Positions 13,227 through 20,079 of a stretch of DNA of 20,079 nt are shown in pieces. The notes beneath the pieces are model-generated. The model was not told the origin of the DNA, did no database searches, and worked only from the letters and a program-made list of their open reading frames with translations. Within the stretch, counting starts at the first letter, position 1. Each line of letters starts with the position of its first letter. The position numbers and the translations under genes were made by a program. Source of the DNA: a virus; the IMG/VR virus record IMGVR_UViG_3300040751_000621, positions 1 through 20,079 of that record, one strand, 5' to 3'.

Positions 13227-13646
13227 ATGGCATATAGTAAACAAGTAGTAGATAGATTCGAAGAGGTTTTAAATAACCCCGAGAAACATGCAGTCGGAAG
13301 ATTTGACCCTAAAGACCCAATGGTCGCAACGGGTATGACTGGAGCTCCTGCTTGTGGTGATGTCATGAAACTTCAATTGAAGTTAGACATGGACGAGAGA
13401 ATCGTTGATGTTAAATTTAAAACATATGGTTGTGGAAGTGCTATTGCAAGTTCTTCTTTGTTTGTTGACATGCTTACAGGTAAAACTATCGAAGAAGCAA
13501 AACTAGTTAAAGATAAAGACATTGCAGAAGCATTAGAACTACCACCAATCAAATTACATTGTTCTGTTCTTGCAGAAGACAGTATAAGAAAAGCAATAGA
13601 AAACTGGGAAGAAAAATCTTCTCATAGGAAACATAATTATGTATGA
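13227..13646 (+). CDS. iscU: IscU-type iron-sulfur cluster scaffold protein
   Basis: This 139-residue protein would assemble [2Fe-2S] or [4Fe-4S] clusters from sulfide delivered by a cysteine desulfurase and pass them to client proteins. All cluster ligands are present: Cys43 and Asp45 (APACGDVMKL), Cys69 (TYGCGSAIASSS), His111 and Cys112 (KLHCSVLAED). The Cys-to-Cys spacings (26 and 43) equal those of E. coli IscU (37, 63, 106). LPPIK at 105-109 matches the LPPVK site by which IscU is recognised by the chaperone HscA. The protein is therefore a complete and probably functional scaffold, not a NifU fragment. No IscS or HscA gene is in the window, so it would rely on host partners. It has its own late-type promoter, no ribosome site, and overlaps the nuclease gene by 8 bases. 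Confidence 0.95.
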   Translation: MAYSKQVVDRFEEVLNNPEKHAVGRFDPKDPMVATGMTGAPACGDVMKLQLKLDMDERIVDVKFKTYGCGSAIASSSLFVDMLTGKTIEEAKLVKDKDIAEALELPPIKLHCSVLAEDSIRKAIENWEEKSSHRKHNYV

Positions 13647-14100
13647 GTATAAAGTTAAAGTAGTGAAAGTTGTCGATGGTGATACAGTAGATGTAGATAT
13701 CGATTTAGGTTTCGGTATGGTCTATAAAAAACAAAGAGTCCGAATGGTTGGAATCGATACGCCAGAATCTAGAACTAGAGACAAAGTAGAAAAACTATTT
13801 GGTAAAGCTTCTAAAAAACACTTAAAAAAATTACTAGAAGAATGTGAAAGTATATCACTTGTATCACATGACAAAGGTAAGTTCGGAAGAATCTTAGGAA
13901 CACTATATGCACATCATGTAGAAGGACACCCTGTATTCGGAAACAAAGTAGATATCAATACTCAAATGATTAAAGATTGTCATGCAGTAGTTTACAGTGG
14001 AGAGAATAAAGACTTGGTTGAACAACAACATTTAGATAACAGAAAATTTGTTATGGACAATGGATATGTGACTCAAGAGGAGATTGATAAGGTATCATGA
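13639..14100 (+). CDS. Staphylococcal-nuclease-like (SNase) endonuclease
   Basis: This 153-residue protein has the SNase OB-fold signature: VVDGDTVDVDIDLG (12-24), then RMVGIDTPES. The catalytic set is complete, with Arg35, Asp40 and Glu43 plus Arg84 in GKFGRIL, corresponding to R35, D40, E43 and R87 of staphylococcal nuclease. Such enzymes cut DNA and RNA using calcium. It lacks a signal peptide, so it acts in the cytoplasm, perhaps in host DNA breakdown or nucleotide salvage. The start overlaps the iscU end by 8 bases and the stop overlaps the next start (ATGA). Confidence 0.9.
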   Translation: MYEYKVKVVKVVDGDTVDVDIDLGFGMVYKKQRVRMVGIDTPESRTRDKVEKLFGKASKKHLKKLLEECESISLVSHDKGKFGRILGTLYAHHVEGHPVFGNKVDINTQMIKDCHAVVYSGENKDLVEQQHLDNRKFVMDNGYVTQEEIDKVS

Positions 14101-14264
14101 TTATAACAATGATGGACTGTTTCTATATCCTTATGATAGCCGTAATCTTTGGATTCATTATACACTTAGAATCTAAAGTTAATCAACTTGTTTCTATGAT
14201 GGAAGAACACATCAAAGTTGACGAAAGACTTTGTGAGATTTCACAAAAATTAGATAACGAATAA
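14097..14264 (+). CDS. Small membrane protein with N-terminal helix, 55 residues
   Basis: It starts in an ATGA overlap with the nuclease stop. Residues ~9-23 are hydrophobic (FYILMIAVIFGFIIH), giving one membrane helix. The remaining ~30 residues form a charged amphipathic helix (SKVNQLVSMMEEHIKVDERL), possibly a coiled coil facing the cytoplasm. This layout resembles small phage i-spanin or superinfection-exclusion proteins, but no family is recognised. It ends just before promoter P3. Confidence 0.65.
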   Translation: MIITMMDCFYILMIAVIFGFIIHLESKVNQLVSMMEEHIKVDERLCEISQKLDNE

Positions 14265-14272
14265 AAACCCCC

Positions 14273-14301
14273 TTTACAATTTTACCTTTCTTCTGTATAA
14301 T
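14273..14301 (+). promoter_or_regulatory. Sigma70-like promoter P3 for uvsX-gp41
   Basis: TTTACA (14273-14278), an ideal 17-base spacer, and a perfect TATAAT (14296-14301). AAAAACCCCC precedes the -35, directly after the upstream stop codon. Transcription would start near 14308, leaving a ~20-base leader with GGAG at 14317-14320. Confidence 0.85.
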
Positions 14302-14327
14302 AGAGTGATACATTATGGAGAAGTGTT

Positions 14328-15380
14328 ATGTCATTTATTAAAGATTTAGTCAAATCAACTGGAAACGAATATGCAAATATAGTTTCAGATGGTGTGGCTG
14401 CTGGAGACGTAGATACATTCGTAGATACGGGTAGTTATGTCTTCAATTCACTTTTGAGTGGTTCACTATATGGTGGACTTCCCTCAAACAAAATCACTGC
14501 AATCGCAGGTGAATCTGCAACAGGAAAAACTTACTTTGCCTTGGGTATGGTAAAACAATTCCTTGAAGACCACCCCGATTCTGCAGTAATCTATTTCGAA
14601 TCTGAATCTGCAATCAGTAAAACAATGATTGAAGATAGAGGAATCGATTCAAAAAGAATGGTTATCGTGCCTGTGGTCACTGTTCAAGAATTCAGAAAAC
14701 AGGCAATATCCATACTTGATAAGTATCTTGAAACACCAAAAGATAAGAGACCACCTATGATGATGTGTCTTGACTCACTTGGTATGTTATCAACTACTAA
14801 GGAAATCGAGGACACTGCCGAGGGTAAAGAAACCCGAGACATGACTCGTGCTCAAGTTGTTAAAGGTGCATTCAGAGTTCTAACACTTAAGTTAGGACGT
14901 GCTGGTGTTCCAATGATTGTGACTAATCACACATATGATGTGATTGGTTCTATGTTCCCTCAAAAAGAAATGGGTGGTGGAAGTGGTCTCAAATATGCAG
15001 CCTCTTCAATTATCTATCTTTCAAAGAAAAAAGAGAAGGAAGGAACAGAAGTCGTTGGTAATATCATTCATTGTAAGAATGCAAAATCTAGATTGACTGT
15101 AGAAAATAGAATAGTTGACGTAAGACTATCTTATGACAGTGGACTAGATAGATACTATGGTCTTTTAGACCTTGCACTTGCAAGTGGAATCTTTGAGAAA
15201 AGTTCTACTCGTATCAAACTACCAAATGGTAAAACAGAATTTGGTAAAACAATTAATAACAACCCCGAGAAATACTTTACACCCGATGTAATGGAAAGAC
15301 TCGAAACAGTAGTAGAAGGATACTTTAAATATGGAAACACGCATAGAACAGACGATACTGAAGAACCTAGTTCAGAATGA
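14328..15380 (+). CDS. uvsX: UvsX, RecA-like recombinase
   Basis: This 350-residue strand-exchange ATPase is the phage counterpart of RecA, used in recombination-dependent replication and repair. Walker A is GESATGKT (61-68), and Walker B is MMMCLDSLG with Asp149. The segment [12 protein letters not shown] and the Gly-rich [11 protein letters not shown], which aligns with the DNA-binding L2 region, follow as in T4 UvsX and RecA. T4 UvsX is 391 residues, so this is a compact form. GGAG seven bases before the ATG supports the start. It overlaps the gp41 gene by 50 bases, and both are driven by P3. Confidence 0.95.
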   Translation: MSFIKDLVKSTGNEYANIVSDGVAAGDVDTFVDTGSYVFNSLLSGSLYGGLPSNKITAIAGESATGKTYFALGMVKQFLEDHPDSAVIYFESESAISKTMIEDRGIDSKRMVIVPVVTVQEFRKQAISILDKYLETPKDKRPPMMMCLDSLGMLSTTKEIEDTAEGKETRDMTRAQVVKGAFRVLTLKLGRAGVPMIVTNHTYDVIGSMFPQKEMGGGSGLKYAASSIIYLSKKKEKEGTEVVGNIIHCKNAKSRLTVENRIVDVRLSYDSGLDRYYGLLDLALASGIFEKSSTRIKLPNGKTEFGKTINNNPEKYFTPDVMERLETVVEGYFKYGNTHRTDDTEEPSSE

Positions 15381-16728
15381 AGAGTTTGCACGAAAGTGCG
15401 TCCCATTCATTAAGTCCGAGTATTTTGCCGATACTGATGAAAGAACTGTATTCAATGAAATACATGAATACTTTCAGAAGTATATCAAATCCCCAACTGT
15501 AGAAGCACTTCTCATAAATCTTGAAAACAATTCTTCTCTTAACGAGAGTATTGCAAAAGGTTCAAAAACTATAGTTGATAAGATTGGTAAAGATAAGGAG
15601 ACCACACCAAGTGAGTGGTTAGTGGAAGAAACGGAGAAATGGTGTAAAGATAGAGCAATCTATATTGCAGTCATGGATTCGATTGAAGTCATTGACAAGA
15701 AATCACAAAGGTCTACTGGTGAAATACCCGAACTATTGAAAGACGCACTTTCCGTGTCCTTTGACACAAACATTGGACATGACGTGTTAGAAGACTCAGA
15801 TGCAAGATGGGAATTCTATCATACGGAAGAAGAGAAGATTCCGTTTGACTTAGAATACTTCAACAAGATTACCAAAGGTGGATTACCAAACAAAACACTT
15901 AACATTGTTCTTGCTGGAACTGGTGTTGGTAAATCATTGTTTATGTGTCACCAAGCTGCTTCATGTCTTATGATGAACAAGAATGTTTTATACATTACTA
16001 TGGAAATGTCAGAAGAAAGGATTGCAGAGAGAATAGATGCAAACACTATGAATGTTCCTATGAAAGATTTACCCGAGTTATCTAAGAAAATGTTTGAGAA
16101 GAAAGTTGATAAACTGAAAAACAAAACTAAAGGTAAACTTATAGTCAAAGAATATCCAACTGCAACTGCACATGTAGGACACTTCAGACACCTATTACAA
16201 GAATTGGATATCAAAAAAGACTTTCAACCCGATATCATATTTGTAGATTATCTGAACATATGTGCTTCACATAGAATCAAGCCAGGAGCTGGTGCAAACT
16301 CTTATACACTTGTAAAGAGTATTGCAGAGGAACTCAGAGGTCTTGCAGTGGAGTTTGACGTTCCATTAGTCAGTGCAACACAAACCACAAGAAGTGGATT
16401 TGGTTCTACAGATATAGGACTTGAAGATACTTCAGAGTCCTTTGGATTGCCTGCAACTGCAGACTTAATGTTTGCATTGATTACCAGTGACGAACTAGAA
16501 GAACTAGACCAACTCGTAGTGAAACAGTTAAAGAACAGATACAATGACCCTACAATCTTCAAAAGATTTGTAATCGGTATTGATAGAAGTAGAATGAAAC
16601 TCTATGATTGTGAACAAGAAGCTCAAGAAGAGTTATTTGAGAATACTGAGAGTTATAATGACGATACTCCAGTGTTCGATAGAGGAAGGAATGATGGACA
16701 GAAGAGAGATTTTAACGACTTCAAATAA
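15331..16728 (+). CDS. 41: Replicative DNA helicase (T4 gp41, DnaB family)
   Basis: This 465-residue hexameric helicase unwinds DNA 5' to 3' ahead of the polymerase and works with primase. An N-terminal helical domain (~1-150) precedes the RecA-like motor. Walker A is AGTGVGKS (195-202), then [15 protein letters not shown] (the conserved E-M/S region), Walker B FVDYLNI with Asp306, and the H3-type SATQTTRSG segment. T4 gp41 is 475 residues. The ATG at 15331 with AAGGA upstream gives a 50-base overlap with uvsX; a later start would cut the N-terminal domain. Close linkage with uvsX matches the T4 uvsX-40-41 order, although no gene 40 is seen. Confidence 0.95.
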   Translation: METRIEQTILKNLVQNEEFARKCVPFIKSEYFADTDERTVFNEIHEYFQKYIKSPTVEALLINLENNSSLNESIAKGSKTIVDKIGKDKETTPSEWLVEETEKWCKDRAIYIAVMDSIEVIDKKSQRSTGEIPELLKDALSVSFDTNIGHDVLEDSDARWEFYHTEEEKIPFDLEYFNKITKGGLPNKTLNIVLAGTGVGKSLFMCHQAASCLMMNKNVLYITMEMSEERIAERIDANTMNVPMKDLPELSKKMFEKKVDKLKNKTKGKLIVKEYPTATAHVGHFRHLLQELDIKKDFQPDIIFVDYLNICASHRIKPGAGANSYTLVKSIAEELRGLAVEFDVPLVSATQTTRSGFGSTDIGLEDTSESFGLPATADLMFALITSDELEELDQLVVKQLKNRYNDPTIFKRFVIGIDRSRMKLYDCEQEAQEELFENTESYNDDTPVFDRGRNDGQKRDFNDFK

Positions 16729-16734
16729 ACCCCC

Positions 16735-16763
16735 TTTACAGAACACCTAAATAATGTTATACT
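16735..16763 (+). promoter_or_regulatory. Sigma70-like promoter P4 after gp41
   Basis: TTTACA (16735-16740), a 17-base spacer, and TATACT (16758-16763), with AAACCCC before the -35, directly after the gp41 stop codon. The next ATG (16774) is only 11 bases after the -10. Confidence 0.75.
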
Positions 16764-16773
16764 AGATGGTTCT

Positions 16774-16950
16774 ATGAAGAAAGTGATAAAAAGTTCAGAG
16801 GTTATAACAAAGATAACCGAAAAAATTGAACTCAAGAAACAATTGAGAGATGCACGTATGTCTAAAGATTCTAAAGAAATTGATAAAATAAACAAAAAAA
16901 TATCAAAAATAGAATCAAAATTGTCTTCTTCACCACTTGCAAAATCCTAA
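16774..16950 (+). CDS. Small highly charged coiled-coil-like protein, 58 residues
   Basis: The frame encodes 58 residues rich in Lys, Ile, Ser and Glu (KEIDKINKKISKIESKL) with heptad-like hydrophobic spacing, so a helical coiled coil is likely. The net charge is strongly positive, so nucleic-acid binding is possible. ATG 16774 lies about 4 bases after the predicted transcription start and has no ribosome site; an internal ATG at 16858 is an alternative. No family is recognised. Confidence 0.55.
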   Translation: MKKVIKSSEVITKITEKIELKKQLRDARMSKDSKEIDKINKKISKIESKLSSSPLAKS

Positions 16951-16995
16951 ATAATAACATAGATTACATACACTATAGTAAATCACGGAGAATTT

Positions 16996-17433
16996 ATGTC
17001 AAGAGAAACAGCGAGAACAGATTTAGTAACTAAAATTGCAGACTTAACTAGTAATAAGAATTGGTTAAAGGGTGTAAGTCAAGAATATCAAGTCACTAAT
17101 CAACCTAACGGAACAGACCATTCTGCACGTGATAGTAAATCTGCATGGACAGGTGCTGGACTTGTTGGTTGGTTAACTGCATGGAAGACTGCAAATTCTT
17201 CAATAACTGCAGATGCAACTTGGAATCCAGCAGACTTTGACGGAAGTAATTGGACACATGACGATTGGCAACAATACTATTTCCAAGAACATGCAAAAGG
17301 TATGACAAACTTTACAGATTCAGACCAAGCTATTACAGATATAGATGCTGAATTAGCTGCATTGCAATCAGACTTAGACGATATCGACGCAGGAATAGCT
17401 GCTGGTGATATTGACCAAGTTGACCCAAGTTAG
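16996..17433 (+). CDS. Hypothetical protein, 145 residues, possible virion protein
   Basis: GGAG at 16987-16990 precedes the ATG. The protein has no signal peptide or membrane helix. It is rich in Trp (about eight, for example SAWTGAGLVGWLTAWKT and NWTHDDWQQYY), Asp, Thr and Ala, and ends with a helical, acidic Asp/Ala/Ile tail (ITDIDAELAALQSDLDDIDA). The Trp-rich middle and acidic helix suggest a structural or adaptor protein, but no family is recognised and the function is unknown. Confidence 0.75.
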   Translation: MSRETARTDLVTKIADLTSNKNWLKGVSQEYQVTNQPNGTDHSARDSKSAWTGAGLVGWLTAWKTANSSITADATWNPADFDGSNWTHDDWQQYYFQEHAKGMTNFTDSDQAITDIDAELAALQSDLDDIDAGIAAGDIDQVDPS

Positions 17434-17448
17434 TAAACAAAAAAATAC

Positions 17449-17456
17449 CATAAATA
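17449..17456 (+). promoter_or_regulatory. Possible late-type promoter CATAAATA
   Basis: CATAAATA lies in the 60-base gap before the ligase-like gene, fitting the NATAAATA late pattern. The same gap holds a TATAAT at 17481, so expression at two stages is possible. Confidence 0.4.
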
Positions 17457-17462
17457 GTAGTA

Positions 17463-17486
17463 ATACCACCAAGAATGTGGTATAAT
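17463..17486 (+). promoter_or_regulatory. Palindrome overlapping a TATAAT -10 before the ligase-like gene
   Basis: ATACCAC (17463-17469) and GTGGTAT (17477-17483) form a 7-bp inverted repeat with a 7-base spacer. Its right arm runs into TATAAT (17481-17486). The -35 region is poor, so activation or repression at this palindrome is possible. The downstream ATG is 8 bases after the -10. Confidence 0.5.
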
Positions 17487-17493
17487 TACTATT

Positions 17494-18696
17494 ATGGGTG
17501 CAAAAAATCTACATTTAGAACACTTAGAAGACGAGATTATCAATCAAGGGATTGATGGTGGTCGTGGTGCTATAAACTTTTTACAGGGTCTTAGAGACAT
17601 GTTAAAAGGAAACTCTAATTCAAGTGTTAATATGACTGTTAAGTGGGACGGAGCTCCTGCTATTTTCTGTGGTCAACACCCCGAAACTAATCAATTCTTT
17701 GTTGCAAAGAAATCTCTATTCAATAAAGAACCTAAGTTTTACACTTCAGAACATGAAATTAAAAATGCAGACGAACTAAGTGGTGCATTAAAAGAAAAGT
17801 TCTTAACTTCATTTCAATGTTTATCTAAACTATCTTGGAATACAATCATGCAAGGTGATTTAATGTATACCAATGACAAGAAAATGCAAAAGATTGACGG
17901 AAAATCATTCGTCACATTCCAACCAAATACAATCATGTATGCAGTAGATATCAATTCAGATTTAGGTAAAGAGATTGCAAACTCTAAAATGGGAATCGTA
18001 TTTCACACTACCTATAGTGGTGGAACTATAGAAGACCTATCTGCAAGTTTTGGTGCAAACATATCCAAACTAGGAAACAGTTCAGACGTATGGATTGACG
18101 ATGCAACATACAAAGATGTCAGTGGTAAAGGGTCAATGACTGCAAAGGAAACACTTGCACTTACACAAGAACTATCTAAAACAGGTAAAGCCTTCCACGG
18201 AATCAAAAGAAAGGATTTAGATAAGTTCCAAAAAATACAGGAAGAGATAGGTAGAAAAGGTGCTGGTGCATCATACAAAACATATTGTAATACACTTATC
18301 AGAGGTGGTTCATACAAACCAACCTATGACGGATACATGAAACACTTTGAGAACTATTGGAGAGACAAAGTAGTTGGTAAAGTCAAAACAGAAAAAACAA
18401 AACAAATTAAAACAGAGATTGGTGAACAACTTTATAACGAACTCAGAAGTTTAAAGAAAATGATAACCAATCTTACTTCATTCATGGGACACTTGGTTGT
18501 TGCAAAACAAATGATTATAGAATCCCTAAATAGAGTAAAGAGTATCGGAACTTTTAAAAAGACTGCAACAGGTTTCGAGGTAGTTAACCCCGAAGGTTAT
18601 GTTGCAATTGATAGAACAGGTAGTGCAGTCAAACTCGTAGACCGAATGGAGTTTGCATTCAACAACTTCACTGCACAAAAAGCGTGGGACAAGTAA
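17494..18696 (+). CDS. Ligase-superfamily nucleotidyltransferase-like protein (DUF6267-like)
   Basis: This 400-residue protein carries the signature of covalent nucleotidyltransferases (DNA/RNA ligases, capping enzymes). Motif I is KWDG (Lys50-Gly53), the expected lysine-AMP site. A motif III-like strand is MQGDLMY with Asp122, motif IV is EGYVAID (Glu367-Asp373), and motif V is AVKLVD with Lys380. The order and the IV-to-V spacing fit RNA ligases of the T4 Rnl1 group. A ~240-residue insert between III and IV is unusual and contains helical, Lys-rich sequence (RKDLDKFQKIQEEIGRKGAG). I associate it with hypothetical proteins of marine T4-like phages. Ligase activity is an inference from motifs. 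It may repair tRNA or join nucleic acid ends with the downstream P-loop kinase protein, which starts two bases after this stop. It has no ribosome site. Confidence 0.7.
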   Translation: MGAKNLHLEHLEDEIINQGIDGGRGAINFLQGLRDMLKGNSNSSVNMTVKWDGAPAIFCGQHPETNQFFVAKKSLFNKEPKFYTSEHEIKNADELSGALKEKFLTSFQCLSKLSWNTIMQGDLMYTNDKKMQKIDGKSFVTFQPNTIMYAVDINSDLGKEIANSKMGIVFHTTYSGGTIEDLSASFGANISKLGNSSDVWIDDATYKDVSGKGSMTAKETLALTQELSKTGKAFHGIKRKDLDKFQKIQEEIGRKGAGASYKTYCNTLIRGGSYKPTYDGYMKHFENYWRDKVVGKVKTEKTKQIKTEIGEQLYNELRSLKKMITNLTSFMGHLVVAKQMIIESLNRVKSIGTFKKTATGFEVVNPEGYVAIDRTGSAVKLVDRMEFAFNNFTAQKAWDK

Positions 18697-18697
18697 T

Positions 18698-20079
18698 ATG
18701 AAATCATTTAATAAATTTCTCACAGAAGCTAAGAACAAAGGTGCAGTATTTACCTTTGGACGTTTCAATCCACCTACAACAGGTCATGGAAAGTTAGTAG
18801 ACAAACTCAAAAAAGAATCAAAAGGTGATGACGTTTTGTTATTCACTTCACACTCAAATGATAAGGTTAAAAATCCACTATCACACCGAGACAAAATCAA
18901 ATATCTTAAAAACTTCTTTGGGAAGATTGTTGCAGATGTAAATGCAAGAACAGTATTTGAGATTGCAACAGAATTACATAAAAAGAAATACACTAGAATC
19001 AAAATGGTTGTAGGTTCAGATAGAGTTGGTGAATTTACTACACTTCTAAACAAATACAATGGTGTTAAAGCACGTCATGGATTCTATAAATTCGAAGAGA
19101 TTAATATAGTATCTGCTGGAGAGAGAGACCCTGATGCAGATGATGTCAGTGGAATGTCTGCAAGTAAACTCAGAGGATATGCAGAGAAGGGTGACTTTGA
19201 TAATTTCAAACTAGGTGTTCCAACTAAGAACAAAGGATTGATTCAGAAACTTTATAACGATATCCGTAAAGGAATGGGTATTGCAGAAGGAACACTACCA
19301 CACTACATGGTTGAAGATTTAGTTAAAGAAGGAGTCTATGACCCAGGCACCTTTAAAGCAGTTTTCCTAAGTGGTGGGCCAGGCAGTGGTAAATCTGCAG
19401 TTGTAAAGAAATTAGCTTTGACTGCACTTGGTTTAAAAATGGTCAACACTGATAAAGCATTTGAGAACGGACTAAAGAAAGCAGGAATGTCACTTGACCT
19501 TAGAGGTGCAGACTTTGATAAAGTAGACCCTATCCGTGCAAAAGCAAAAAGTATTACAGGTAAAAACTTAGATGCATATATCGATGGAAGACTAGGTCTT
19601 ATCTTTGACACTACAAGTGCAAAGTCGGGTAAGATTAAGTCCTACAAAAAACTGTTAGATACATTAGGATATGAATACAAAATGGTATTTGTTAATGCAA
19701 GTCTAGACAATGCACAAAAAAGAAATGACTTAAGGTCTAGAAAACTACCATTTGCAATTGTAAAGAAAGATTGGGACGCTGCACAAAAAAATGCAAAAGA
19801 ATATAAATCAATTTTTGGTAGAGACTTTGTAGAGATTAAAAATGATGATGACCTTGCAAGTCTTGATAAAAAGGCAAATTCACTATACAGTAAACTGTTA
19901 GGTTGGTCTACTTCATTTCCCAAAAACAAAATTGCAATGAAATGGAAATCTTACGAATTGCTGAAGAAGAATACTACTGGTTATTCATCTATAAGAAGTA
20001 AAGATGCAGTGAAAAAACCACCAACAGAAAAACCAAGTCCATTTGGGTCAGACTTAAAAATAACCAAAAACAGAAAGAC
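18698..20079 (+). CDS. NadR-like nucleotidyltransferase / P-loop kinase, 3' partial, with capsid-targeting N-terminus
   Basis: The frame is open from ATG 18698 to the window end (460 codons seen). Residues 1-11 are MKSFNKFLTEA, matching the T4 capsid-targeting sequence MKTYQEFIAEA and ending in the gp21 protease site pattern (L/I)-x-E. Residues ~14-200 are a cytidylyltransferase-like domain: GRFNPPTTGHGKL (21-33, an HxGH variant with Thr27) and SGMSASKLRG (151-160, the ISSTxxR-type motif). Residues ~220-400 are a P-loop kinase: GGPGSGKS (226-233), DTTSAKSG, and a basic lid-like RNDLRSRKL. The pair resembles NadR/NadM-type NMN adenylyltransferase plus kinase, so a role in NAD synthesis is likely, but other nucleotidyl transfers or polynucleotide kinase activity are possible. 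The final region is basic and Pro-rich. The gene starts two bases after the ligase-like gene, suggesting co-translation. Confidence 0.85.
   Translation, partial: MKSFNKFLTEAKNKGAVFTFGRFNPPTTGHGKLVDKLKKESKGDDVLLFTSHSNDKVKNPLSHRDKIKYLKNFFGKIVADVNARTVFEIATELHKKKYTRIKMVVGSDRVGEFTTLLNKYNGVKARHGFYKFEEINIVSAGERDPDADDVSGMSASKLRGYAEKGDFDNFKLGVPTKNKGLIQKLYNDIRKGMGIAEGTLPHYMVEDLVKEGVYDPGTFKAVFLSGGPGSGKSAVVKKLALTALGLKMVNTDKAFENGLKKAGMSLDLRGADFDKVDPIRAKAKSITGKNLDAYIDGRLGLIFDTTSAKSGKIKSYKKLLDTLGYEYKMVFVNASLDNAQKRNDLRSRKLPFAIVKKDWDAAQKNAKEYKSIFGRDFVEIKNDDDLASLDKKANSLYSKLLGWSTSFPKNKIAMKWKSYELLKKNTTGYSSIRSKDAVKKPPTEKPSPFGSDLKITKNRK

Noticed and set aside
16938-16979. Promoter before the 145-residue gene
   Set aside because: A TATAGT at 16974 and a CTAAATA at 16947 are present, but no -35 lies at proper spacing and the late-type match is imperfect.

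Overview
The window is about 20 kb of AT-rich DNA with every convincing gene on the + strand, tightly packed and often overlapping by 4 to 44 bases. It comes from the genome of a T4-like myovirus. The family B DNA polymerase (gp43), UvsX recombinase, gp41 replicative helicase and T4-type lysozyme show this. The Hsp20, peroxiredoxin, small cyanophage-style hypothetical genes and low GC point to a marine phage of the kind that infects streamlined Gram-negative bacteria such as SAR11 or OM43. The host assignment is inference. The host must be Gram-negative, because the phage carries lipoproteins and an outer-membrane curli secretion channel.

Region 1 (1-5982) is an accessory block: the 3' end of a csgF-like gene, csgG, a curlin-like protein, a secreted FecR-domain protein, a small membrane protein, a second curlin-like protein, an acidic single-pass membrane protein, a full-length CHASE2-class III nucleotidyl cyclase, and a DUF5658-like membrane protein. 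It looks like one transcriptional unit encoding a curli-type secretion and fibre system plus a membrane cyclic-nucleotide signalling enzyme. This is the most unusual part of the window.

Region 2 (5983-9831) starts with a sigma70-like promoter and a T4 late-type promoter reading into a GC-richer, foldable leader with a 16-base direct repeat. It then carries hsp20, a terminator that contains the next promoter, a Prx5-type peroxiredoxin, a SPPY-type DNA methyltransferase, a small protein with a likely TTG start, lysozyme, a small beta-rich protein and a small helical protein.

Region 3 (9832-16950) is the replication and recombination core: gp43, two small membrane proteins, a lipoprotein, a terminator with a possible attenuator, an IscU-type Fe-S scaffold, an SNase-type nuclease, a small membrane protein, uvsX, gp41 and a small charged protein. 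Region 4 (16951-20079) holds an unknown 145-residue protein, a ligase-superfamily nucleotidyltransferase-like protein, and a NadR-like nucleotidyltransferase/P-loop kinase that runs off the end and begins with a T4-type capsid-targeting sequence.

Control signals recur. Four promoters share a box of roughly AAACCCC(C) fused to the -35 and placed right after the preceding stop codon. At several genes (gp43, the ligase-like gene, the 58-residue gene, iscU) the promoter lies so close to the ATG that the mRNA should be leaderless or nearly so. The methyltransferase and the polymerase end in almost the same peptide (SLESFFG and SLDSFFG), which suggests both bind the phage sliding clamp.
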